Origin: Arthrobacter sp.
GTDB lineage: Bacteria > Actinomycetota > Actinomycetes > Actinomycetales > Micrococcaceae
Direction: 5' to 3'
Length of the DNA stretch: 64,000 nt
Assembly (NCBI RefSeq): GCF_031179985.1
Contig: NZ_JAPSHJ010000003.1
Span: 58,214 to 122,213 of the forward strand
Under the pieces are notes generated by a model. That model was not told the origin of the DNA. It worked only from the letters and a program-made list of their open reading frames with translations, and ran no database searches. This document shows, piece after piece, positions 1 through 7,716 of this stretch. The position numbers and the translations under genes were made by a program. Every line of letters starts with the position of its first letter. Position 1 is the first letter of the stretch.

Positions 1-250
1 CCCGTTCGCGACCCCTGGAGACGAACCTTGCGGCGAGGGACTCCGCCAGATCCAGGTAGGTGAGAACCAGATGATTCTGGAACGTGAGTTGAATCTGGCC
101 TTGCTGGTTCTGTCGCGGCTGGTTGTGTGCCGGCTGGTTGTGCCCTTGCTGGATGTGCGCAGGCCGGGTATGTACAGGCCGGTTTTGTGCCGGCCGTGTG
201 CTTCGTCCGGTTGCCGGGAGCAACGGCAGGGAAGGCTGGGTTTCCCGCAT
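1..250 (-). CDS. RNA polymerase sigma factor, sigma-B/F-like (N-terminal part, runs off left edge)
   Basis: Start of a minus-strand gene, open from the ATG at 250-248 to base 1. After a low-complexity N-terminus the frame reads HLVLTYLDLAESLAARFVS followed by RGRER, which matches sigma-70 region 1.2/2.1 as it begins in sigma-B/F stress sigma factors (family pattern: LAxRFxxRG then DDL). An AAGGAA ribosome site sits 8 bases before the ATG, and the upstream in-frame stop is at 299-301. Residues about 19-53 are seven Gln/Asn/Pro/His-rich pentads such as RPAQN, RPAHI and QPAHN, an unusual extension for this family. Divergent from the epimerase at 436. The promoter-binding part lies outside the window, so subclass is inference. 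Confidence 0.8.
   Translation of the reverse strand, partial: MRETQPSLPLLPATGRSTRPAQNRPVHTRPAHIQQGHNQPAHNQPRQNQQGQIQLTFQNHLVLTYLDLAESLAARFVSRGRER
92..196. repeat. 15-bp tandem repeat, seven degenerate units
   Basis: Seven in-frame 15-base units encode the sigma-factor pentads on the minus strand. On the plus strand they look like GGTTGTGTGCCGGCT variants. Length changes by whole units would keep the reading frame. Confidence 0.8.
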
Positions 251-314
251 GTCGTTCGTTCCTTCGTGCTGGAGCGTTCGAAAAGCCCGTGGCAAGACTT
301 ATCAGTAGCGAACC

Positions 315-328
315 ATAAGGTTGCTTAT
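315..328. promoter_or_regulatory. TAAG-N4-CTTA palindrome between sigma factor and epimerase genes
   Basis: ATAAG-GTTG-CTTAT is an inverted repeat in the divergent intergenic region. The same architecture appears upstream of the SDR at 14316 and the SRPBCC gene at 36327. It is a candidate operator; no binding protein can be named. Confidence 0.4.
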
Positions 329-435
329 TAAACAATGCCCGGTAGCGTTATTCGAAGAACTTGCCTGAACCTGGGAACGGTGCCATTGGCACTTCTGGAG
401 CCATGGCCACCAGTTGAACGGAAGGAGCATTCGAG

Positions 436-1587
436 ATGCGCGTCGTTATCGTAGGAGCCAGCGGCAATGTTGGAACGGCCGTGCTTCGCAGGCTCCAAAG
501 GGAGCGTTCGGACAAGCCTGACCTGGAACTGGTTGGAGTGAGCAGGCGGGTTCCCGACTCCTCCAAGTCACCGTTCAATGGCATCTTGTGGCACGCGCTG
601 GATGTTGGGGCAGAAGAGGATAGACACCGGCTCAGTGCGGCCCTCAAAGGTGCCGATGCAGTGGTGCATCTCGCCTGGCAGATTCAACCAAACCACGATC
701 TGGATCGGCTCTACCGCACCAACGTGACAGGCACCGCCAACATGCTCAGCGCAGCCAGGGATGCCGGCGTAAAGCACATCGTATGCGCTTCCTCCATCGG
801 CGCATACAGCCGTGCAGCCAGCAAGGAATCCCGGGTCGACGAGAGCTGGCCGGCTGGCGGCATCCCCGGTTCGCACTACAGCCGGCACAAGGCCGAGCAG
901 GAGGCCCTGCTGGACAGCTTCATGGCCGAGAACCCGGCTGTTGTCGTGGCCCGACTAAGGCCGGGCCTGACTTTCCAGCGTGATGCCGGATCCGAGATCG
1001 GAAGGTACTTCCTCGGCCCGCTGATCCCGAAACTCCTGCTGGGCAAACCCAGGACGCCCATCCTTCCCGTTCCCCCGCAGTTTGTTTTCCAGGCCGCCCA
1101 CGCCGACGACGTTGCTGACGCCTACTGGCGGGTTCTTGACCGCAGAGCGGAGGGCGCCTTCAATATTGCCGCCGAACCCGTGGTGACCCCCGAGGGGTTG
1201 GCTGCACTGTTCCACGCAAAGCGCTGGCTGCCCATCCCGGTACGCATGGTCCATGCCGCAGCGGATCTCAGCTGGAGGCTTCATTTACAACGAACTGATG
1301 CCGGCTGGGTGGACATGGCCGAAGGGGCTCCCATCATGGACACCACCCGGGCCAGGGAAGTTCTCGGCTGGACACCCCAGGTATCCTCGCTGGATGCCAT
1401 CAGGGAAGTACTGGCAGGGCTGGGCTCGGGGCAGGGGGTAGCAGCATCGCCCGCCATGCACCCGCGGCCGCTGCTTGGACCGGCCGGGCTTCGGAGGCAG
1501 GCGATGCGCAGGGTGGCCGTACGCAGTGGCGCGTTGCGAAGCGAGGCTTTGCGTCGCCAGGTGCTCCGCACGCCCGGCGGACAGTAG
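436..1587 (+). CDS. NAD-dependent epimerase/dehydratase, extended SDR, with pentad-repeat tail
   Basis: A 383-aa extended short-chain dehydrogenase. The Rossmann glycine motif GASGNVG is at residues 7-13, Ser119/120 and Tyr148-x3-Lys152 form the likely catalytic set, and Asn96 (RTNVTGT) follows the family pattern. It probably acts on a nucleotide-sugar or similar hydroxylated substrate, which cannot be told from sequence. AAGGAG lies 9 bases before the ATG. The enzyme fold should end near residue 335; the last 40 residues are an Arg-rich tail of five pentads of the form (L/M/V)R(R/S)x(A/V), from 15-bp DNA repeats. The divergently transcribed neighbour has a different 15-bp repeat array. Confidence 0.88.
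   Translation: MRVVIVGASGNVGTAVLRRLQRERSDKPDLELVGVSRRVPDSSKSPFNGILWHALDVGAEEDRHRLSAALKGADAVVHLAWQIQPNHDLDRLYRTNVTGTANMLSAARDAGVKHIVCASSIGAYSRAASKESRVDESWPAGGIPGSHYSRHKAEQEALLDSFMAENPAVVVARLRPGLTFQRDAGSEIGRYFLGPLIPKLLLGKPRTPILPVPPQFVFQAAHADDVADAYWRVLDRRAEGAFNIAAEPVVTPEGLAALFHAKRWLPIPVRMVHAAADLSWRLHLQRTDAGWVDMAEGAPIMDTTRAREVLGWTPQVSSLDAIREVLAGLGSGQGVAASPAMHPRPLLGPAGLRRQAMRRVAVRSGALRSEALRRQVLRTPGGQ
1489..1563. repeat. 15-bp tandem repeat in epimerase 3' end, five units
   Basis: Five consecutive 15-base units encode LRRQA, MRRVA, VRSGA, LRSEA and LRRQV. A degenerate sixth unit (LRTPG) follows before the stop. Confidence 0.8.
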
Positions 1588-1605
1588 CAGCAGACCTAAG
1601 CGCAA

Positions 1606-1638
1606 GTAATGCCTGGCGGCCAAGCCACCAGGCATTAC
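1606..1638. terminator. Perfect 11-bp hairpin between convergent genes
   Basis: GTAATGCCTGG at 1606-1616 pairs exactly with CCAGGCATTAC at 1628-1638 around an 11-base loop. It lies between the epimerase stop and the stop of the minus-strand gene at 1658, so it could serve both directions. There is no clear U-run. Confidence 0.55.
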
Positions 1639-1657
1639 TGCGGGCCCTGTTGGGACT

Positions 1658-2146
1658 CTATGGGCGCCCGTCGTCCTGCCGGCCGCGGTCTTCGGCATCA
1701 CGGCCAGCGGAATCGCGGTCGGAAGGGCCCCGGTCAGGAACACCATGTTCAACATGGCTCTGATCACGGCCGCGGGCCTGATCCTGACGGTTCTTTGTGT
1801 CAACGTCCGGATCAAGTGAATCAGCGTGCTGCCGCCGTTCAACTGACTCATTACGGAGCGACTCAGCCTCGTTCTGCCGCTTCTCAGCTTCCTGACGCAT
1901 CCTCTCGGCATCAACCTGAGCCTGTTCGGCATCTGCGCGGGCCTTGATGGCATTGGCGTCACGCTCACGGGCGTCGAGTTCGATGTTTTCCGCCGTGCGG
2001 CGCATCTCGCCCGCCTGTTCACGCTGTTCGGCGACATGCCTGTGATGCAGCTCCTCCTTGCGCTTCCGCGCGGCCATCAGTCCCAGAACGAGCGCCGCCA
2101 CAACGACGATTCCTATCACGATCCACACCCAGACCATTGCATCCAT
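1658..2146 (-). CDS. Membrane-anchored coiled-coil protein of unknown function
   Basis: A 162-aa protein. One N-terminal transmembrane segment (about residues 4-24, VWVWIVIGIVVVAALVLGL) is followed by KRK, placing the rest in the cytoplasm. Residues about 30-110 are a charged, Ala/Glu/Arg-rich coiled coil (AENIELDARERDANAIKARA and similar). The tail is rich in Asp and Arg. Similar proteins are common next to general-stress genes in Micrococcaceae, but no biochemical role is known to me. It converges with the epimerase and is divergent from the stress operon at 2344. Confidence 0.75.
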   Translation of the reverse strand: MDAMVWVWIVIGIVVVAALVLGLMAARKRKEELHHRHVAEQREQAGEMRRTAENIELDARERDANAIKARADAEQAQVDAERMRQEAEKRQNEAESLRNESVERRQHADSLDPDVDTKNRQDQARGRDQSHVEHGVPDRGPSDRDSAGRDAEDRGRQDDGRP

Positions 2147-2248
2147 GGGATATTCAACCCTTTCAATTCACGCAAGATCCGGCCATTTTCATTGCCGTCC
2201 TTACTGTTCCGCAGTACCCCAACCCGTCCACTTGAAAGATCTTAGAAA

Positions 2249-2284
2249 GGGTACTTACTATTCGATAGTAATCATGCTTACTAT
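2249..2284 (+). promoter_or_regulatory. GGGTA element followed by TTACTAT repeats upstream of stress operon
   Basis: GGGTA at 2249-2253 resembles the -10 of sigma-B/F promoters. A clear GTTT -35 is not visible. Immediately downstream, TTACTAT (2255-2261) and ATAGTAA (2265-2271) form a 7-bp inverted repeat, and TTACTAT recurs at 2278-2284. Confidence 0.4.
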
Positions 2285-2343
2285 TTAGTGCCAGTAATGC
2301 TGGTTCTTGATCAGCAGCCGACCTTTTGAGAAAGAGAGCGAAG

Positions 2344-3249
2344 ATGACAGAGAACCAATGGCCGCAGGACGGAAGCTACGGCACCGCTCCGGCCGATGCG
2401 CGATCGACCGACCCGTATGACCCCGCCTACCCTGCAGGAACAACCACTTCCGCAGGGATGCAGTCCGGCGCGGAGACCGAGTCATCCAAAAAGGACGCCA
2501 TGAAGACTGAGGCCGGGGAAGTCGGCAGGCAGGCCGGCGACTCCGCCCGGAACGTGGCGGAAACTGCAAAGACTGAGGCAGCAAATGTTGCAACAGAGGT
2601 CAAGACGAACGCCAAAGACCTGCTGTACCAAGCAAAGTCCGACCTGACAGACCAGGCAGGAACCCAGCAGCAGAAAGTCGCTGAAGGCCTGCGAGCCATT
2701 TCCAGCCAACTGCACTCCATGGCCTCGGCCCCTGATGAACAGGGTGTCGCATCGGATCTTGTCCGACAGGCAGCAGAGCGCTCCTCCTCAGTTGCTTCGT
2801 GGCTTGAAGCACGGGATCCAGGTTCGCTGCTGGACGAAGTAAAGTCCTTTGCCCGCCAGCGGCCGGGAACCTTCCTCCTGCTTGCAGCCGGAGCAGGCGT
2901 CCTGGCTGGCCGCTTGACCAAGGGCTTGACCTCCGGTTCACCTGATTCCGGAATGGGCACCAGCACCGGTCGCAGTACCGGAATGGCTGAGCCAATGCCC
3001 GGAGGGATGGCAGTTCCGCCACCACCGGTCCAGTACCCGGCACCCACAACGAGCACTGCCGGAGTTGCAACAGGGACTGGAGGCCAAACGTATCCGCCTA
3101 ACCCTATGGAGGGCACAGGAACCACGAGCGGCGGTCAGTGGGACGATGACCCGCTGGCAGGCGACCGCGTTGGTGAGAGCCCCTTATCGGGGAGCAGCCC
3201 GACTGAGGACCCGTATCGCGACGATCCGTTTGATGGTGGGCGTCGATGA
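2344..3249 (+). CDS. Single-pass membrane stress-type protein, unknown function
   Basis: 301 aa from the ATG at 2344, chosen because a purine-rich AGAAAGAGAGCGAAG precedes it; an upstream in-frame start at 2326 lacks this. Residues about 60-120 are Ala/Lys/Glu-rich and LEA/apolipoprotein-like (amphipathic helices with KTEA-type repeats). One membrane segment sits near residues 176-191 (TFLLLAAGAGVLAGRL), and the C-terminal third is Pro/Gly/Thr-rich and disordered. First gene of an operon; its TGA overlaps the next ATG as ATGA. Function unknown; company and composition suggest an envelope or desiccation/osmotic stress role. Confidence 0.8.
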   Translation: MTENQWPQDGSYGTAPADARSTDPYDPAYPAGTTTSAGMQSGAETESSKKDAMKTEAGEVGRQAGDSARNVAETAKTEAANVATEVKTNAKDLLYQAKSDLTDQAGTQQQKVAEGLRAISSQLHSMASAPDEQGVASDLVRQAAERSSSVASWLEARDPGSLLDEVKSFARQRPGTFLLLAAGAGVLAGRLTKGLTSGSPDSGMGTSTGRSTGMAEPMPGGMAVPPPPVQYPAPTTSTAGVATGTGGQTYPPNPMEGTGTTSGGQWDDDPLAGDRVGESPLSGSSPTEDPYRDDPFDGGRR

Positions 3250-3668
3250 ACAGCCAGATGCCGGAGCCTCCTCCCTCTGAGGCGCATATGAAAGCGGACA
3301 ACTCCTCGCTGGGCGATCTGCTGGGCGATGTCACCAGGGACATTTCCACGCTGATGCGCCAGGAAGTTGAGTTGGCCAAGGCTGAGATCAAGCAGTCAGG
3401 AACCCGGGCCGGGAAAGGTGCAGGCCTTTTGGCCGGCGCTGGCGTGGCCGGGCACTTCGTGCTGCTGTTCCTCTCCGTGGCTCTCTGGTGGGGACTGGGC
3501 AACCTGATCGGGCACGGCTGGTCCGCCGTCGTCGTCGCCGTAATCTGGGCCATCATCGCAGCCATCCTCGCGTCCATGGGCCGCAAGGAACTCAAGGCGA
3601 TCAAGGGCATGCCGCAGACAGCGGAAACTCTCCAGGAGATTCCACCCACCCTGAAACCAAATACCTAG
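3246..3668 (+). CDS. Holin-X (Phage_holin_3_6) family membrane protein
   Basis: 140 aa. An amphipathic helix (LGDVTRDISTLMRQEVELAKAE, residues about 26-47) is followed by two transmembrane helices near 58-84 and 91-111, the arrangement of the actinobacterial Holin-X superfamily III domain. Despite the family name, these chromosomal proteins are usually not phage lysis genes. It overlaps the upstream gene by 4 bp and precedes the DUF3618 gene by 18 bp, so the three are almost certainly co-transcribed. In this setting a stress-related membrane-shaping role is more likely than lysis. Confidence 0.85.
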   Translation: MNSQMPEPPPSEAHMKADNSSLGDLLGDVTRDISTLMRQEVELAKAEIKQSGTRAGKGAGLLAGAGVAGHFVLLFLSVALWWGLGNLIGHGWSAVVVAVIWAIIAAILASMGRKELKAIKGMPQTAETLQEIPPTLKPNT

Positions 3669-3686
3669 ATCGAGCAAGGACACACG

Positions 3687-4283
3687 ATGACCGAAAACCC
3701 GGACGCAATCCGCGCCGACATAGAAGCAACCCGCGCACGGCTAGGCACCAATGTGGATGCTGTGGCAGACAAAGTCACACCGTCCAACATCGTCCACCGC
3801 CAGACCGACAAGGTAAGGGAAGCCGTTTTTGGAGTGAAGGAGAAAGTCATGGGAGCAGCCGAGAACACCGCTGACCGTATGCATTCAGCCCAGCAAGGCA
3901 GCGGTTCCGCCCTTAGTGACGCCGGTGCCGCCATCAGTGAGGCACCCCAGCAGGTCAAGGCAAAAGCCCAGGGTAATCCGCTCGCTGCCGGGCTGATCGC
4001 GTTCGGCGCGGGAATGCTCCTCTCTTCACTGATCCCGGCAAGTGAGAAGGAACGTGAGGCGGCCCAGCAAATCAAGACAGCCGCAGAACCCCTCACCACG
4101 CAGCTGACGGAAACAGCCAAGGACATGGCCCAAGGACTGAAGGAACCTGCCCAGGAAGCCATGGAAAATGTCAAGACTAGTGCTGCAGAGGCCACCGAAC
4201 ACGTCAAAGGCGAGGGCCAGACGGCAGTGGAGGATGTCAAGTACAGGGCAACAGACGCCAAGGACAACGTCCAGAACACCTGA
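3687..4283 (+). CDS. DUF3618 domain membrane protein
   Basis: 198 aa. Residues 1-50 (NPDAIRADIEATRARLGTNV then DAVADKVTPSNIV) match the DUF3618 signature: an RADIExTRxxLGxxVDALxxKVxP helix pair. A membrane segment lies near residues 97-117 (NPLAAGLIAFGAGMLLSSLI), and the C-terminal region is an amphipathic Lys/Ala/Glu helix like that of the first operon gene. AAGGA lies upstream of the ATG. DUF3618 and Holin-X genes commonly pair in actinobacteria; the molecular role is unknown. Confidence 0.87.
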   Translation: MTENPDAIRADIEATRARLGTNVDAVADKVTPSNIVHRQTDKVREAVFGVKEKVMGAAENTADRMHSAQQGSGSALSDAGAAISEAPQQVKAKAQGNPLAAGLIAFGAGMLLSSLIPASEKEREAAQQIKTAAEPLTTQLTETAKDMAQGLKEPAQEAMENVKTSAAEATEHVKGEGQTAVEDVKYRATDAKDNVQNT

Positions 4284-4408
4284 CCATGCCACGTTCGGCC
4301 AGGCCGGCCGCCCGCACCAGCGGGCCGGCCGGCCTACCCGTTTATGCTTCCCCTCACGCGTAGCCAAACGCCCCACAAGGAAATCCGGCAGATTTGAGGA
4401 TAGTTCCC

Positions 4409-5560
4409 ATGGCCAGAAACAACTTCTCTGCGAAGAACAGCTCAAACGCAGGCGCCGAGACAGCTGACAACAGCACAGCAAAGGCCCGAACAGCTCCCGC
4501 CCCGGACGATGCGAGCAAACCCGACAGCCCCCGGGACATCAGCAAACCGTCCTGGAAATACATTGCCCGGAAGTCGTTCAGGGAGTTCATAAGCGATCAG
4601 TGCCAGGATCTGGCCGCAGCCCTGACATATTTCGGAGTATTGTCGATGTTCCCGGCCCTGCTTGCACTGGTGTCGTTGCTCGGTGTATTTGGCCAGGCGG
4701 AAAGGACCACCGCGGGGCTGCTGGATATCGTTCAGGGTATTGCGCCTGGCGGCACGGTGGACTTCATCCGGCAACCGGTTGAGGAGCTGGTGAACTCTCC
4801 GGCTGCAGGGTTCACGCTGGTCATCGGTATTCTGACTGCCCTCTGGTCTGCCTCCGGCTACGTAGGAGCCTTCGGCCGGGCCATGAACCGGATCTATGAG
4901 ACCGATGAAGGCCGTGGTTTCGTCAAACTTCGCGGCACAATGCTGGGTGTCACCGTCGTAACCGTGCTTCTCGTGGCATTGATCGCGGCCATGCTGGTCC
5001 TCAGCGGTCCTGTTGCTGAGGCCGTAGGAAACGCCATTGGATTGGGTGGGGCCTTCCTCACCACCTGGAACATCCTGAAGTGGCCGGTCATCGTGCTCCT
5101 GGTGGTTGTGGCCATTGCCATCCTGTACTACGCCACCCCCAATGTGAAGCAGCCCAAGTTCCGCTGGATGAGCATGGGCTCGTTCATTGCCTTGGTGGTG
5201 TCGTTCCTGGCTACTCTCGGTTTCGCCTTTTATGTCGCCAACTTCGCCAACTACAACAAGACCTATGGCGCCCTCGGCGGCGTCATCGTACTGCTGCTGT
5301 GGCTCTGGATCCTGAACATGTCGCTCCTCTTTGGGGCAGAGTTCGACGCCGAGATGGAGCGAGGCCGGCAGCTTCAGGCGGGCATTGAGGCAGAGGAGAC
5401 CATCCAGTTGCCGCCGCGTGACACCAAAAAGAGCGACAAAATGCAGGAAAAGGAAGAAGAAGACATCCGCCAGGGCCGGGAACTGCGCGAACAGCACGCC
5501 GGCCAGCAGGAAGCCAATAACAACGGCGCGGAAGGCAACCACCGAGCCCGCGGCGGCTAG
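4409..5560 (+). CDS. YihY/BrkB-type multi-pass membrane protein
   Basis: 383 aa from the ATG at 4409, with GAGGA at 4396-4400. The upstream TTG at 4394 overlaps this ribosome site and is rejected. The sequence shows the BrkB/YihY pattern: an N-terminal FREFISDQCQDLAAALTYFG segment, about six hydrophobic helices, and GAxNRIYETDEGR and LPNVKQPKFRW-like loops. Hydrophilic N- and C-terminal tails flank it, the latter charged and Gln/Glu-rich. Often misnamed ribonuclease BN; a transport or envelope role is likely but unproven. It follows the DUF3618 gene after 125 bp and may share its transcript. Confidence 0.88.
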   Translation: MARNNFSAKNSSNAGAETADNSTAKARTAPAPDDASKPDSPRDISKPSWKYIARKSFREFISDQCQDLAAALTYFGVLSMFPALLALVSLLGVFGQAERTTAGLLDIVQGIAPGGTVDFIRQPVEELVNSPAAGFTLVIGILTALWSASGYVGAFGRAMNRIYETDEGRGFVKLRGTMLGVTVVTVLLVALIAAMLVLSGPVAEAVGNAIGLGGAFLTTWNILKWPVIVLLVVVAIAILYYATPNVKQPKFRWMSMGSFIALVVSFLATLGFAFYVANFANYNKTYGALGGVIVLLLWLWILNMSLLFGAEFDAEMERGRQLQAGIEAEETIQLPPRDTKKSDKMQEKEEEDIRQGRELREQHAGQQEANNNGAEGNHRARGG

Positions 5561-5679
5561 CCGCCAGTGTCCTTCTCGCTAACGATCATCAAGCATGGGG
5601 CCCCCTGCCCTAGTAATCCTCCGGCTCTTGGCGTTTACTTGGTTCCACCTTCGTGCCGATGCCATCCAGGGAGGCCGCA

Positions 5680-6531
5680 ATGCCGGGAGCCGCAGAATGG
5701 ACTGAGAACCGCATCCTTGCGGTGGGGTTCGACGGGTCCGAACAGTCCCAGCTCGCCCTCAGGTGGGCAGCCGAACATGCCGCTGACCAGAACCTGAAGC
5801 TGAGGATTATCCACGCTTGGGTATGGCCTGTATTCACTAAATCCCTGGGACCCGTCAAGGGTGTATCCGGCAGCGGGTTGCGCCATGCCGCTGAAGCTAC
5901 CCTGCAAGAGGGTGTGGACCTGGCGCATGAGGTATCGGGCGAGCTTGAGGTTGAAGGCGTTTTCGAGGCTGGCCTCCCGGGTCAGGTGCTCAGGGACGCC
6001 ACCAAGGACGCCCGTCTGCTCGTAGTGGGGCATCGTGGCTTAGGCGGCATTGTTGGCCAGCTGGCCGGTTCCGTCTGCCTGGACCTCGCCGGACACTCGC
6101 CGTGCCCCCTTCTGGTTGTTCGGTACCCCCACCGCGGGGGCGAGCCGGTGGTGGCAGCGCTCAGCACTGCGCCCAACAGCGAAGCCGTGATCGTCGATGC
6201 CATCAGGATGGCGCGAGCACTGAAAACCTCACTTCAGCTCGTCCACGTCGACGTGGAAAACGGACATCATCACGAACCCCATGGCAGGCACTCGCCGCTC
6301 CATGGGCAAGCGCTGGTGGACCACGCCGTCGAAACCGCCCGTGAACTGGCGGGAGATGTGGCTGTTGCCGGCGTCCTTCGCCAAGGCCACCCTATCTCCC
6401 GGGAGCTTGCCGCTGCCTCAGCGAACGCTGACCTGCTCGTCCTGGGAGCCCATCGTCGGGAGGGCGGGCCCGGGCGAACCGTTTCGGCCCTCCTCCCGCG
6501 GGCACTGTGCAACGTGATGATCTCGCGCTAA
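5680..6531 (+). CDS. Universal stress protein, tandem UspA domains
   Basis: 283 aa from the ATG at 5680, with AGGGAGG at 5668-5674; a GTG at 5653 is less well placed. Two UspA domains: the first (about 10-148) starts ILAVGFDGSEQSQLALRWA and keeps the ATP-binding G-x2-G-x9-G-S pattern at Gly117, Gly120, Gly130 and Ser131. The second (about 155-283) has GAHRREGGPG where that motif should be, so it may not bind ATP. A His-rich linker (GHHHEPHGRH) lies in the second domain. Cytosolic, expected to respond to hypoxia, starvation or stress. Sits downstream of the stress operon on the same strand. Confidence 0.92.
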   Translation: MPGAAEWTENRILAVGFDGSEQSQLALRWAAEHAADQNLKLRIIHAWVWPVFTKSLGPVKGVSGSGLRHAAEATLQEGVDLAHEVSGELEVEGVFEAGLPGQVLRDATKDARLLVVGHRGLGGIVGQLAGSVCLDLAGHSPCPLLVVRYPHRGGEPVVAALSTAPNSEAVIVDAIRMARALKTSLQLVHVDVENGHHHEPHGRHSPLHGQALVDHAVETARELAGDVAVAGVLRQGHPISRELAAASANADLLVLGAHRREGGPGRTVSALLPRALCNVMISR

Positions 6532-6571
6532 AGGATTACCGGGTCCCCCAGCTGATTACCGGGCCAGCCGA

Positions 6572-7249
6572 TTACCTCACCACGGCAAGGGCGAAGCCAT
6601 CCCAGCCCTTGGAGCCCACAGTCTGGATCACAGTGGCATCCACCCGGGGGTTCTCCCCCATGATGTGCAGCGCATCAAGGATGCCGGGGGCGTTGACGTT
6701 GTCCAGTTCAGGCTCCAGCACAGCGCCTTCCCACACAACGTTGTCCATGACGATGGTGGTTCCTGGGCGGCCAAGGCGGATGGCCCAGTCAAGGTAGTGC
6801 GGATCGTTTTCCTTGTCGGCATCGATGAAGACAAAATCAAAGGGCCCCCGCGATTCAGACTCCAGCAGGGGCAGGGTCTCCAGCGCGGCACCGACCCGGA
6901 TCTCCACTTTGTGTCCCACGCCTGCAGCGTCCACGTTTGCCCGGGCAACGTCGGCATGCCGCTGGAGGTATTCGCACGTCACCAGCCGGCCGTCGTCGGG
7001 CAGTCCCTGAGCCATCCAGATGGTGCTGAAACCGGCCAGCGTGCCGATCTCCAGCACATTTCGCGAACCGGACAGCTGCACGAGCAACTTCAACAGTTTT
7101 CCTGCGTTGGGCGCCACCTCAATGCTGGGCATGCCTGCTGCGGCCGCGGACACCACCGCCCGCTGAAGCCCAGGATCAGGATGGACGACGACGTCAGTCA
7201 GGAAATCTTCCACTGCGGTCCAGTTTGACTCGGCCTTGTGCTCGATCAT
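6572..7249 (-). CDS. SAM-dependent O-methyltransferase, caffeoyl-CoA OMT-like
   Basis: 225 aa if the ATG at 7249 is used; a GTG at 7276 would add nine residues, and neither has a strong ribosome site. Class I methyltransferase of the Methyltransf_3 (metal-dependent catechol/caffeoyl-CoA) family. SAM motif I is NVLEIGTLAGFSTIWMA, the acidic residue after it is in TCEY, the metal/substrate Asp is in FVFIDADKEND, and a second metal site is in VMDNVVW. It probably methylates a catechol-type small molecule. It converges with the stress protein gene across a 40-bp gap holding three copies of GATTACC. Confidence 0.9.
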   Translation of the reverse strand: MIEHKAESNWTAVEDFLTDVVVHPDPGLQRAVVSAAAAGMPSIEVAPNAGKLLKLLVQLSGSRNVLEIGTLAGFSTIWMAQGLPDDGRLVTCEYLQRHADVARANVDAAGVGHKVEIRVGAALETLPLLESESRGPFDFVFIDADKENDPHYLDWAIRLGRPGTTIVMDNVVWEGAVLEPELDNVNAPGILDALHIMGENPRVDATVIQTVGSKGWDGFALAVVR

Positions 7250-7308
7250 CCGCCCAGTCTGGCAGTTCTCAGGCACGCGCGGAAGCGTGCACGCCCGGAA
7301 GGCGCGAT

Positions 7309-7647
7309 TTATCGGCTTTCGCTGATGGCTTTTTCCAGGCGGTCAACTTTGCCGGACAATTCACCGGAGTAGCCAGGCCTGATATCCGCTTTGATGACCA
7401 GGGACACCCGACTGCCGAAACGCCCCACGGCTTCGGTAGCTTCCTTCACAACAGCGAAAACCTCGTCCCATTCACCCTCAATGGTGGTGAACATGGAGTC
7501 CGTCTGATGGGGAAGTCCCGATTCCCGGACGATTTTCACTGCGGCGGCGACGGCGTCGTGAACGGAACCGTCAGCAGCGTTGGTAGAGGAAGCCGGGTTC
7601 CCCCCGGCGGGCGTGCCCGAAGGGGCGACGGAGAATGCGAGCAACAT
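7309..7647 (-). CDS. MTH1187 / DUF77 thiamine-binding-like protein
   Basis: 112 aa, the usual size of the MTH1187/YqgV family. Sequence features are a beta-alpha-beta fold with MLLAFSVAPSG at the start, VHDAVAAAVKIVRESGLPHQ, the MFTTIEGEWDEVFAVVKEA core and a C-terminal RVSLVIKADIRPG strand. Family members form ferredoxin-like oligomers; some bind thiamine precursors. No thiamine genes or TPP riboswitch are next to it. Divergent from the TetR gene at 7717 with a 69-bp gap, so a shared control region is possible. Confidence 0.85.
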   Translation of the reverse strand: MLLAFSVAPSGTPAGGNPASSTNAADGSVHDAVAAAVKIVRESGLPHQTDSMFTTIEGEWDEVFAVVKEATEAVGRFGSRVSLVIKADIRPGYSGELSGKVDRLEKAISESR

Positions 7648-7716
7648 GCGTCCAGTGTTTCATGCCCCCTGCGTCATATAGGGTGCCTACCAATCAGTAA
7701 CCCATAACCTTGAAAA

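Noticed and set aside
71-331. Plus-strand ORF of 86 codons with Cys/Arg/Val repeats
   Set aside because: It is the complement of the pentad-repeat region of the sigma-factor gene; composition is unlike a protein.
3246-3668. Holin-like gene as evidence of a prophage
   Set aside because: No other phage gene is present; Holin-X with DUF3618 is a normal chromosomal pairing in actinobacteria.
7225-7707. Plus-strand ORF of 160 codons
   Set aside because: Shadow of the MTH1187-type gene on the other strand, with no ribosome site.
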